Of a stretch of DNA of 12,024 nucleotides, positions 1 through 6,518 are shown one piece after another (positions within the stretch are counted from its first letter, which is position 1; each line of letters begins with the position of its first letter). The notes under the pieces are model-generated. The model had not been told where the DNA came from, did no database searches, and saw only the letters and a list, made by a program, of their open reading frames with translations. This DNA comes from Tidjanibacter sp. Its GTDB lineage: Bacteria > Bacteroidota > Bacteroidia > Bacteroidales > Rikenellaceae. The stretch is from positions 1 through 12,024 of the forward strand of contig JAGBVY010000080.1 in assembly GCA_017630115.1 (NCBI GenBank). Direction: 5' to 3'. Position numbers and translations under genes: made by a program.

Positions 1-403
1 GAGTTGGCCGAGAAGGGCGAGAATCCATTTAAGCTCGACTCGAAAGAGCCCGATTGGAGCAAGTTCCAAGCATTCTTGGCTGCCGAGGTACGTTACTCGT
101 CGCTTAAAAAGATGTTCCCCGCCGAGGCTGAGGCCTACAACGGTCCTTCGCTCATCATCGCCTACGCTCCCTGTATCAACCACGGCATCAAGGGTGGTAT
201 GACTCGCACCCCCAGCGTTGGCAAGGAGGCTATTGAGTGTGGCTACTGGCACTTGTGGCACTACAACCCCGAGTTGGCCGAGAAGGGCGAGAATCCATTT
301 AAGCTCGACTCGAAAGAGCCCGATTGGAGCAAGTTCCAAGCATTCTTGGCTGCCGAGGTACGTTACTCGTCGCTTAAAAAGATGTTCCCCGCCGAGGCTG
401 AGG
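1..403 (+). repeat. Exact direct repeat inside nifJ (1-133 and 271-403)
   Basis: Bases 1-133 are identical to 271-403, without a mismatch. The offset is 270 bases (90 codons), so the frame is kept. The repeat begins at the window edge, so its true left limit is unknown. At the right it ends in GCCGAGGCTGAGG, after which one copy continues to AYNGPS and the other to the normal ELF terminus. This fits a tandem duplication of about 270 bases joined at a short GAGGCTGAG-like microhomology, or a collapsed or misjoined assembly. Confidence 0.97.
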
Positions 404-480
404 AGCTCTTTGTAGCAGCTGAGGAGAACGCTAAGTGGCGCTACAACGGCTACGTTCGCCTCTCCAAACAGGAGTACTAA
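1..480 (+). CDS. nifJ: Pyruvate:ferredoxin oxidoreductase, C-terminal part (5' end outside window)
   Basis: This is the carboxy end of the large single-chain PFOR, which oxidises pyruvate with CoA to acetyl-CoA and CO2 and passes electrons to ferredoxin in the anaerobic cytoplasm. The reading frame is open from base 1, so the gene begins upstream; TAA at 478-480 ends it. Recognisable family segments are GPSLIIAYAPCINHGIKGG, ECGYWHLWHYNP, NPFKLDSKEP and EVRYSSLKKMFP. The Cys codon at 172-174 lies where, in the family, a cysteine of the last domain ligates the FeS cluster nearest the thiamine cofactor (family knowledge). Oddity: the segment ELAEKGENPF...FPAEAE occurs twice, at codons 1-44 and 91-134. 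The first copy sits where homologs have unrelated sequence before AYNGPS. This means either an in-frame 90-residue tandem duplication or an assembly error at a contig end. Family assignment is very sure; integrity of the gene is not. Confidence 0.95.
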   Translation, partial: ELAEKGENPFKLDSKEPDWSKFQAFLAAEVRYSSLKKMFPAEAEAYNGPSLIIAYAPCINHGIKGGMTRTPSVGKEAIECGYWHLWHYNPELAEKGENPFKLDSKEPDWSKFQAFLAAEVRYSSLKKMFPAEAEELFVAAEENAKWRYNGYVRLSKQEY

Positions 481-504
481 TCCAAAGAGAGCAGTATAAA
501 TCAG

Positions 505-545
505 ACACGAGCATCCCACTGTTGGGATGCTCGTGTTGTTTGTGG
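505..545 (+). terminator. Rho-independent terminator after nifJ
   Basis: A perfect 14-base-pair stem (505-518 with 523-536, starting ACACGAGCATCCCA) closes a 4-base loop. It is followed by TGTTTGTGGCTTTT, a moderately T-rich tail on the plus strand. It lies 24 bases after the nifJ stop and 18 bases before the convergent lipocalin stop, so it may also stop lipocalin transcripts, although the minus-strand tail is poorer in T. Confidence 0.88.
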
Positions 546-562
546 CTTTTGGACCGCCAACC

Positions 563-1087
563 CTACTGCTCAACCACAATTAGGTCCGACAGGTCGTAGC
601 CTCGCTTTTCCAGACGCGAATAGATTGCATCGAGCAGGTCGGGCGAAAGAGATGGAGTGCGTGATAGAATCCAAAGGTAGTTGCCATTGGAGCCTCCCAC
701 AACGGCATATTCGTAGTTGGGCCCAAGCTCCATAATGTTGTACTCGCCGGGGAAGAGGAAGAAGGTTACTTTCAGCTGTCCATCGATGTCGGTGGTGCGG
801 GCCGAGCCTTTAATCTGTTTCCAGCGCCCCTTTTTCATCCCTTCGTTGAGCACCTCTATTTTGCCGTTGGGGAGCAGGGTGTAGGTAGCTTTGACGTGGC
901 TCATACCCTTTTCAAAGAAGTGGGGTTTGCGTACAAGCTCATACCACGAGCCGGCGTAGCGGCCCAAATCAACTTTACCTACGGTGGAGTTGTCCACCTG
1001 CTTGCGTCCTGCCGAGCAGGTGGTAAGCATCAGTAGCGAAAAGCCACCGATGACCATTGCGATTGAGAGAATCATTCGACTATTCAT
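563..1087 (-). CDS. Lipocalin family lipoprotein (Blc-like)
   Basis: A 174-residue outer-membrane or periplasmic lipoprotein of the bacterial lipocalin (Blc) family, small beta-barrels that bind fatty acids or lysophospholipids. Residues 1-24 are a lipoprotein signal: a hydrophobic stretch ending LMLTTC, with Cys24 as the lipidation site. The lipocalin signature GSWYEL is at residues 46-51, preceded by DLGRYA. Further family-like segments are KATYTLLPNGKIEV, YEYAVVGG and WILSRTP, the last being the late barrel strand with the conserved Arg. Length matches E. coli Blc (about 177). Start is ATG at 1085-1087, stop is TAG. It is convergent with nifJ and divergent from the radical SAM gene, so it is probably a single-gene unit from the promoter at 1131-1161. 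The ligand cannot be read from sequence. Confidence 0.93.
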   Translation of the reverse strand: MNSRMILSIAMVIGGFSLLMLTTCSAGRKQVDNSTVGKVDLGRYAGSWYELVRKPHFFEKGMSHVKATYTLLPNGKIEVLNEGMKKGRWKQIKGSARTTDIDGQLKVTFFLFPGEYNIMELGPNYEYAVVGGSNGNYLWILSRTPSLSPDLLDAIYSRLEKRGYDLSDLIVVEQ

Positions 1088-1130
1088 ACGGAGAAAAAAT
1101 TTGTGTGTGTGAACTACCTAAACCTCGCCT

Positions 1131-1161
1131 CAAAATGAGTGCCAAGAGGCAAATGGGCAAA
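1131..1161 (-). promoter_or_regulatory. Bacteroidota-type promoter for the lipocalin gene
   Basis: On the minus strand, TTTG (1161-1158), a 19-base spacer and TCATTTTG (1138-1131) match the -33 TTTG / -7 TAnnTTTG pattern of the Bacteroides primary sigma factor with one mismatch. The predicted start of transcription is near 1125, giving a leader of roughly 37 bases. The -33 box is 3 bases from the -33 box of the opposing promoter. Confidence 0.6.
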
Positions 1162-1164
1162 AAT

Positions 1165-1196
1165 TTTGCTGCTCTCGCCAAAAAATCTTACCTTCG
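1165..1196 (+). promoter_or_regulatory. Bacteroidota-type promoter for the radical SAM gene
   Basis: TTTG (1165-1168), a 20-base spacer and TACCTTCG (1189-1196) match TTTG-N20-TAnnTTTG with one mismatch in the -7 box. The predicted transcription start is near 1202, about 38 bases before the ATG at 1241. Arrangement and spacing are nearly the same as at the pepE promoter (10485-10516). Confidence 0.6.
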
Positions 1197-1240
1197 CATA
1201 TTGTATGATATAGCAACCCCATATTTTCGACTCTTAACCT

Positions 1241-2011
1241 ATGGCAATACTCTACGACAACCTCATCTTTGGCCCTATACGATCGCGTCGCTTGGGTCTT
1301 TCGTTGGGCATCAACCTGCTCCCGGTGGATTGTAAACTCTGCTCGTTCAACTGCATCTACTGCGAGTGTGGTTGGACTCTGGGCGGCCAGAAGCCCCGAT
1401 TCAACGACAAAAAGGCCGTACTGGCAATGCTCGAAGTGGTGCTCTCGGAGATGGTCGAGGCAGGCACTCCTCCCGATGTGCTAACCTTTGCCGGCAACGG
1501 CGAGCCTACGATGCACCCCGACTTTGAGGAGATTGTCGATGGCGTTGTTGCCTTGCGCGATAGGCTTGCTCCCTCGGCTAAGGTGTCGGTGCTAACCAAC
1601 GCCACAATGCTCCACCGCGAGAGTGTGCGTAGGGCTTTGGGGAGGGTCGATAACCCTATTTTGAAACTCGATTCGGCCTTCGACGCCACCGCACAGCTCA
1701 TCGACAAACCTTTGGGCAACTACTCAATAAGGGAGGTTGTTGAGCAGATGAAACTCTTTAAGGGGGAGTGTATCGTTCAGACTATGTTCCTCAGAGGCGA
1801 GTTTGAGGGTCAAAGGGTCGATAATACCACACCCGAGGAGGTGGAGGCGTGGCTCAGGTTGGTGGAGGAGATTGCTCCACGCAGCGTTATGGTCTATACT
1901 ATCGACCGCGACACCCCTGCGCCCAACTTGGAGAAAGTACCTGTGGAGGAGCTTAGGGCCATAGCCGAGAGAGTGCGTGCGTTGGGTATTGAGTGCAGCG
2001 TAGCGGGCTAA
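1241..2011 (+). CDS. Radical SAM protein, COG0731-like (wyosine-type Fe-S oxidoreductase family)
   Basis: A 256-residue cytoplasmic radical SAM enzyme. The CxxxCxxC motif that holds the [4Fe-4S] cluster is C34-SFN-C38-IY-C41. FAGNGEPTMHP (83-93) is the GGEP-like motif that contacts S-adenosylmethionine. The N-terminus IFGPIRSRRLGLSLGINLLP is typical of COG0731 proteins, which resemble the wyosine-synthesis enzyme TYW1 but in bacteria have no established substrate. Two further cysteines, C31 and C43, flank the cluster motif. The ATG at 1241 is chosen because the family N-terminus follows at once; the same-frame stretch upstream carries nothing family-like. It is monocistronic by context: its own promoter, a divergent lipocalin, and a 254-base gap before prfB. 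Family is sure; reaction unknown. Confidence 0.92.
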   Translation: MAILYDNLIFGPIRSRRLGLSLGINLLPVDCKLCSFNCIYCECGWTLGGQKPRFNDKKAVLAMLEVVLSEMVEAGTPPDVLTFAGNGEPTMHPDFEEIVDGVVALRDRLAPSAKVSVLTNATMLHRESVRRALGRVDNPILKLDSAFDATAQLIDKPLGNYSIREVVEQMKLFKGECIVQTMFLRGEFEGQRVDNTTPEEVEAWLRLVEEIAPRSVMVYTIDRDTPAPNLEKVPVEELRAIAERVRALGIECSVAG

Positions 2012-2265
2012 ACCGTGTTAGAATTGAAAATTGAAAATTGCGAGTAAGCGAGAGCAGAGGCCGCTTGTGGACTTTGCCGAGCGAAAGCAATTAAAAGACT
2101 CCGTAGGAGGATTAAAATTGAAAATTATGGTGCGACAAAGTCGCAGTATTATATTTCTGATTTTCAAGCTCTATAAGCACACGCTCTAACACAAGCGATA
2201 CGCAGTATCGCATAAAAATTTTTGGGCGACTTTTTATAAAAAGTCGCAGAAAAAAGAGAAAGAAA
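2012..2265. repeat. Hairpin-rich intergenic stretch with AATTGAAAATTG simple repeats
   Basis: No gene is seen here. It starts with the short tandem repeat AATTGAAAATTGAAAATTG (2022-2040), echoed at 2115-2127. Four short perfect inverted repeats follow: CTCC-GTA-GGAG (2099-2109), TGCGAC-AAA-GTCGCA (2131-2145), GCGATAC-GCA-GTATCGC (2195-2211) and a palindrome at 2226-2247. The arms GCGAC/GTCGC recur. No convincing -33/-7 pair for prfB was found; TATATTTC at 2150-2157 resembles a -7 box but lacks a TTTG at the right distance. It looks like interspersed repetitive extragenic DNA, a judgement made by eye. Confidence 0.55.
2226..2247. promoter_or_regulatory. Perfect 22-base palindrome just upstream of prfB
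   Basis: The sequence reads GCGACTTTTTA then its exact reverse complement TAAAAAGTCGC, ending 18 bases before the prfB ATG. As DNA it could be a dimer-binding operator. As RNA it could form a hairpin near the ribosome entry region. Its GCGAC/GTCGC ends match the hairpin at 2131-2145, so it may instead belong to the local repeat family. Function unknown. Confidence 0.5.
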
Positions 2266-3369
2266 ATGATAACCGTTGAACAAATAAAAGAGCTTATTGA
2301 GAGGCGCAATGCCCTCTATCGTTACTTGGCGGTGGAGGACAAGCGCATAGCCCACGAGGAGGAGCAGCTCAAAACCACCGCTCCCAACTTTTGGGACAAC
2401 CCCGAGGAGGCCGAGCGACAACTCAAAAAGGTGGCCACGATAAAGAGTTGGATTGATGCCTACGACCAACTCTCAGCCTTGGTTGATGACTTGGAGGTTG
2501 TGGCTGAGTTTGTGCGCGAGGGCGGAGCTACCGAGGCCGAGCTGGATGCACACTACGCCCGCACACTTGAAGCCACCGAGGAGTTGGAGATGAGAAATAT
2601 GTTGCGTAGCGAGGAGGACAAGCTCGGGGCTATTGTCGATATCAACTCAGGTGCGGGTGGCACCGAGAGCCTCGACTGGGCCTCGATGTTGATGAGGATG
2701 TACACTCGTTGGGGCGAGCGCAATGGCTACAAGGTGAGGATTGCCGACTTTCAGGCCGGCGAGGAGGTGGGTGTCAAGTCGGCCACACTGCTCTTTGAGG
2801 GCGACTATGCCTATGGCTACCTGAAAAGCGAGAGTGGCGTGCATCGTATGGTGCGCCTCTCCCCCTTCAATGCCAACAACAAGCGCCAGACAACCTTTGC
2901 ATCGGTCTTTGTTTCGCCTGCCGTAGATGACACCATCGAGATAAACATCAACCCTGCCGACTACGAGTGGGACACCTATCGCAGTAGCGGTGCGGGCGGT
3001 CAGAATGTCAATAAGGTGGAGACGGGCGTACGCCTACGCTACCACGGCAAAGACCCCGATACGGGCGAGGCGGTGGAGTTTCTGATTGAGAACACCGAGA
3101 CCCGCTCACAACTTATGAACCGCGAAAACGCCCTGCGCATCCTGCGCTCGAAGCTCTACCAGAGGGAGCTTGACAAACGTATGGCACTCCAAAACGAACT
3201 CGAAAAGGGCAAGAAACGCATCGAATGGGGCTCGCAGATTCGCTCCTATGTGTTCGACGACCGCCGTGTCAAGGACCATCGCACCGGCCACCAGACCTCG
3301 GCTGTGGAGTCGGTTATGGATGGCGAGATAGACGACTTCATCAAGGCCTACCTGATGCAACAAGAGTAG
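2266..3369 (+). CDS. prfB: Peptide chain release factor 2
   Basis: RF2 recognises UAA and UGA stop codons in the ribosomal A site and triggers release of the finished protein. The 367-residue chain is full length. The stop-codon-reading tripeptide SPF is at residues 199-201 within RLSPFNANNKRQTTF. The catalytic GGQ is at 244-246 within SSGAGGQNVNKVETGVRL; its Gln is methylated by PrmC in the family. Most bacteria interrupt prfB near codon 25 with an in-frame UGA read by +1 frameshifting. Here the equivalent region (R19-Y20-L21-A22, 2320-2331) runs straight through, so that autoregulation is absent. The gene ends TAG TAG, codons read by RF1 rather than RF2. ATG at 2266 is the only sensible start, behind an A-rich leader without Shine-Dalgarno, as usual in Bacteroidota. 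Confidence 0.98.
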   Translation: MITVEQIKELIERRNALYRYLAVEDKRIAHEEEQLKTTAPNFWDNPEEAERQLKKVATIKSWIDAYDQLSALVDDLEVVAEFVREGGATEAELDAHYARTLEATEELEMRNMLRSEEDKLGAIVDINSGAGGTESLDWASMLMRMYTRWGERNGYKVRIADFQAGEEVGVKSATLLFEGDYAYGYLKSESGVHRMVRLSPFNANNKRQTTFASVFVSPAVDDTIEININPADYEWDTYRSSGAGGQNVNKVETGVRLRYHGKDPDTGEAVEFLIENTETRSQLMNRENALRILRSKLYQRELDKRMALQNELEKGKKRIEWGSQIRSYVFDDRRVKDHRTGHQTSAVESVMDGEIDDFIKAYLMQQE

Positions 3370-3390
3370 TAGGGCTGCAAACAAAAGGGG

Positions 3391-4140
3391 CTATTGTGAG
3401 TTTCCCAACTTTTCCCACATTTCCTTCTCCCACAAAATATCCTCTTCGCTCATCCAAGAGAAGTCCTCTGCATACTGACCATTGACTTTTGCAATAGCAA
3501 TGCCCGAGAGACGTTCCGCATACCCACTATTCCAACTATTGCGCACACGCTCTTTAACTAACAACAACAATCCGTCAAACTGCTCTGAGGGCGTACTCTT
3601 AGGCGCAATTTGGTAGTGGTGGCTTACGCAGCCCTGCGAAGCCCATTGCTCCATTGACATCCATTGCCCCAATCCTTCTTCGGGCAACAAGTCACCCTCG
3701 GGAAAACTAAAATAAGGAGGCCAATTCTTAATCAAAAACATATCGGCCAACTCTTCTCCCGCAGGACGTCCCCAGAGTGTACGGTTCGCAATAATCGACA
3801 AATTGGAAAATTGTGAAAACTCAAACACAAGTCCTGAATCTTTGTAGTCGGAGTTTTTCCATTGCTCCTCCATTTTTTCTACGAGAGTTCTATTCTTCTC
3901 TCCCCAATAGGTAGCATATGGGTTGTAATTGGGATCGCCACCAGTGTTAAGTATATGGGCAACAATAAGCCGAATATCCTCAAGCTGCTCGCCCGTATGT
4001 TTTAGCTCAACATACACAGATGCGCTTGCGTCGTTAAATACAACAAAATCCCAATGAGGCATCTTATCCACATCTTTCTTGCAACCCGTGGCCACTATCG
4101 CCATAATAGCTACAACAAAACAAGTTAGTAATCTTTTCAT
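3391..4140 (-). CDS. Hypothetical lipoprotein, third gene of the C10 protease operon
   Basis: A 249-residue predicted lipoprotein of unrecognised family. The signal is MKRLLTCFVVAIMAIVATGC, with lipidation at Cys20, followed by charged KKDVDK. The mature part is Trp- and Glu-rich, ending in an acidic WMSEEDILWEKEMWEK segment. It resembles the neighbouring 220-residue lipoprotein by eye: LSIIANRTLWGRPAGEEL against MTIVADKELFGVAAGESL, FPEGDL against YPDGII, and PSEQFDGLLLLVKER against PDEQYDEIVFSVRF. The two are probably diverged paralogs. It starts 42 bases after that gene on the same strand and ends 21 bases from the convergent prfB stop, with no visible terminator between. As a partner of a secreted protease it might be an inhibitor, substrate or accessory surface protein; nothing seen decides this. 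Confidence 0.85.
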   Translation of the reverse strand: MKRLLTCFVVAIMAIVATGCKKDVDKMPHWDFVVFNDASASVYVELKHTGEQLEDIRLIVAHILNTGGDPNYNPYATYWGEKNRTLVEKMEEQWKNSDYKDSGLVFEFSQFSNLSIIANRTLWGRPAGEELADMFLIKNWPPYFSFPEGDLLPEEGLGQWMSMEQWASQGCVSHHYQIAPKSTPSEQFDGLLLLVKERVRNSWNSGYAERLSGIAIAKVNGQYAEDFSWMSEEDILWEKEMWEKLGNSQ

Positions 4141-4182
4141 AACTAAATCTGCTCAAAATTGTATAACATTGCTGCCTCGTAA

Positions 4183-4845
4183 TCATATTGACCTCACAGC
4201 CTTGCTTGCAGATAACTCCGTATTATCGGTAAACTTAAATCGAACAGAGAATACTATTTCGTCGTATTGTTCGTCGGGACATCCCACAAGATTGAAAACA
4301 TACCCCCAAGGAACGATATTGTTGTAAAGCGAACTATCATCCATACTTAGCACCTCTTTCACTTGATTGTTTAGATCAATTATGCCATCGGGATAGGAAA
4401 TGTGGTAGAAGGCGTATTGACTTATACTGCAAGTAAAGTACTCATTGAGCGATTCGCCAGCAGCGACGCCAAACAACTCTTTATCGGCAACAATTGTCAT
4501 CTCTTCAAGAGCTGCATAAGCACCAAATATTGTCACTGAATTGGGGTGCTTTTCGCGCAAACGTTGCTCAGAGTCCACCAAATTGACTCTCACGTCATAG
4601 GGAAGCATATCCCCTTCTTTTAGCTCAAAAGAAGCTGCAATCTTGAAACCCGACAAACTTGAAGACTCTATTTGAGAGGAATCCGTCGTGGTATCAATAA
4701 TCACCTCATCTCCAATATTATAGACAATAACGGAAGACAAAACAGGGCTATTATTCACTTCGGACTTCGGGTCGTCATTCGGCCTATCACACGAAGCAAA
4801 CAACACAGATATTAGTGTTGTTATAATCATCAATTTGTTCGTCAT
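4183..4845 (-). CDS. Hypothetical lipoprotein, second gene of the C10 protease operon
   Basis: A 220-residue predicted lipoprotein of unrecognised family. The signal peptide ends LFASC with Cys19 lipidated, then an acidic linker DRPNDDP. Acidic residues after the Cys are compatible with surface export in Bacteroidota, but this is not a proof. The mature protein looks beta-rich and shares a pattern IVADKELFGVAAGESL plus PDEQYDEIVFSVRF with the 249-residue lipoprotein downstream. The ATG at 4843-4845 lies 2 bases after the protease stop, so the two genes are almost certainly co-transcribed and perhaps translationally coupled. It is the only gene in the window ending in TGA. In Bacteroides fragilis some C10 proteases have adjacent small inhibitors resembling the pro-domain; this protein is longer and shows no obvious likeness to one. 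Confidence 0.86.
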   Translation of the reverse strand: MTNKLMIITTLISVLFASCDRPNDDPKSEVNNSPVLSSVIVYNIGDEVIIDTTTDSSQIESSSLSGFKIAASFELKEGDMLPYDVRVNLVDSEQRLREKHPNSVTIFGAYAALEEMTIVADKELFGVAAGESLNEYFTCSISQYAFYHISYPDGIIDLNNQVKEVLSMDDSSLYNNIVPWGYVFNLVGCPDEQYDEIVFSVRFKFTDNTELSASKAVRSI

Positions 4846-4847
4846 AA

Positions 4848-6359
4848 CTAATCTACTTTTGAAAAATCATACAGTATATTAACATTAGAATCATATGGGC
4901 CATTGGAGGAAGATGTGGGAGCGCTATACACACTCGCATACCAACCATCGGAAGATCCATTCCACCCCCAATTCATATGTACTAAATTGTTTGCACTATT
5001 CGTATAGTAAGAATCCTCGTAACCAGTTGCGTTTTCTTTTGTTATAGACAACAAACTGGTTTGATCCATAAGTAATCGAGTGATAATATAATACTTTCTA
5101 ATTGTGTAGTTGGAAATATTATATCCATCAACAATCCAAGCATGCCCTCCTGTATCAGAAGTTCCTCGCACCATAACAGGCATTTGTCTATTTGTTAATT
5201 GCGATACCATTGATGTCTCGTTATATACTTCGTGATTACAATTAATACCTAATGGAAGAAACAAATAATTACGAGTATTTGTAAAATTTGAGGATGAACT
5301 TTTACCATAATCCGTTTTTATAACATCGCCAACATCCGCTAATAACGCTGCGGTATATTGCCTTCTAATCTCATCAGAATCAGCGACGGATTTTGCCATA
5401 TTACTCCATAACTCCGTAGATGGGCCGTTTCGTGTCATTGTATAATTCAAAGTGTCTCCTTCGCATTGTATTGATTCGTATGAAACAATTGTTAAATTTA
5501 ATTTATTCCTTAAATAATACAGCATTTGACCTGCCGCTACTGCACCACAACCAACGGCAGCGTTAGGGCTATTCGATAAATTATTATACTTAGGACAATA
5601 CATATTCCAAGGACTTCCCTGCCCCCAAGATGTTTGTATATAAGGACCATAGTATATATTATTAGTAAAGGACTCTTGCAAATGTGGCAAATAGTATTTG
5701 CGCAAGGGCATTAGAGTTGTGTCTATCGGCTCCAACGGCCCGGGAGTAGGGATAAGTATTTCACCTCGCGAGTTTTGTTGTTGAGTGGGGCTGATGGCAT
5801 TCCAGAAGGCCACGTTTTGCTCCTCGTCGTCTGCTTTGTCTGACTCTTCCTTCGATGCGGTAGTGGCTGTGGCTACGGCGCTATCGCCAGTTCTTTGGCG
5901 CGTTTGCAGCACACCACTGGCCAACATATTCATCCAAAACTTCATCGGCTCATTGTCGCAATCCATCGTAAAAGCTCCCTCGTCGCCATAGGCAAGTGTG
6001 GGCTGTACTCGTTTGTCGGCCGACACAACCTCCCAACCCTTCTCGTAGTTGAGTATGTAGAACAATGTCTGCGAAGAGTCGAAACCATAGGATTTTACCT
6101 CCTTAACAGTAAGGTTAGGTTGTTTGGTCGCACTACGACGATAACGAACATAATTTTCGAGGTCGGCCTCCGACACAAAATAGTTCTGGTCGAGAGCCTC
6201 GCCATCGTAGGTCTCGGCTCGGGTCTCTACATTCAAAACAATAGGGGTCTCAATGGGGCTTGCCATCTTCGACAACTCTTCGGGTAGTTCATTGTACGAA
6301 CAAGCCACTACGCCCACTATTGTGAATAATAATAGTAATAGGTGTTGTAATCGTTTCAT
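4848..6359 (-). CDS. C10 family (streptopain/SpeB-like) cysteine protease lipoprotein
   Basis: A 503-residue secreted papain-fold cysteine protease made as a lipid-anchored precursor. Residues 1-20 are a lipoprotein signal ending VVAC. Residues about 60-150 form the inhibitory pro-domain seen in the family, including TLFYILNYEKGWEVVSADKR and QPTLAYGDEGAF. A polar, protease-like linker follows (about 155-215). The catalytic domain starts near 221. The nucleophile is Cys271 (AVGCGAVAAGQ), the base His406 (GGHAWIVDGY), and the conserved Trp pocket HMNWGWNG is at 461-468. Activation should need cleavage of the pro-domain. It is longer than SpeB (398). It leads a three-gene operon with two lipoproteins. 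Base use changes sharply near 5700: codons 1-220 have about 50% GC, the catalytic part about 25-30% by hand count of sample lines. This suggests recombination between proteases. Substrate unknown. Confidence 0.93.
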   Translation of the reverse strand: MKRLQHLLLLLFTIVGVVACSYNELPEELSKMASPIETPIVLNVETRAETYDGEALDQNYFVSEADLENYVRYRRSATKQPNLTVKEVKSYGFDSSQTLFYILNYEKGWEVVSADKRVQPTLAYGDEGAFTMDCDNEPMKFWMNMLASGVLQTRQRTGDSAVATATTASKEESDKADDEEQNVAFWNAISPTQQQNSRGEILIPTPGPLEPIDTTLMPLRKYYLPHLQESFTNNIYYGPYIQTSWGQGSPWNMYCPKYNNLSNSPNAAVGCGAVAAGQMLYYLRNKLNLTIVSYESIQCEGDTLNYTMTRNGPSTELWSNMAKSVADSDEIRRQYTAALLADVGDVIKTDYGKSSSSNFTNTRNYLFLPLGINCNHEVYNETSMVSQLTNRQMPVMVRGTSDTGGHAWIVDGYNISNYTIRKYYIITRLLMDQTSLLSITKENATGYEDSYYTNSANNLVHMNWGWNGSSDGWYASVYSAPTSSSNGPYDSNVNILYDFSKVD

Positions 6360-6395
6360 AGCTCAGTGGATTTGATTAGTGTACGATTGTTTCTT

Positions 6396-6469
6396 GTCCG
6401 AGTGAGTGACGCAGCGCGGACCGAGCTACGCGGCGTGGACGTAGCAACTTTTGGGGCTACGCCACGCCG
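6396..6469. other. GC-rich hairpins in the leader of the protease operon
   Basis: CGGCGTGG-A-CGTAGC (6431-6445) pairs with GCTACG-CCACGCCG (6456-6469): 14 base pairs with one bulged A and a 10-base loop. Beside it GTCCG (6396-6400) pairs with CGGAC (6417-6421). Both lie between the predicted transcription start (about 6513) and the ATG (6359), so they would fold in the untranslated leader. They could slow translation, protect the mRNA, or simply be extragenic repeats of this genome. No T-run follows, so they are not ordinary terminators. Confidence 0.6.
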
Positions 6470-6518
6470 AAGATGTGCAGAATCTCCATAGGCTCAAAAA
6501 TAGGGGTTTCGGTTTTTG

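Noticed and set aside
1057..1335. 92-codon plus-strand frame across the lipocalin/radical SAM promoter region
   Set aside because: It overlaps both promoters and the start of the radical SAM gene in another frame; no recognisable protein.
2326..2331. Possible programmed frameshift site in prfB
   Set aside because: The expected in-frame UGA is absent and the frame is continuous over all 367 codons, so no frameshift is needed.
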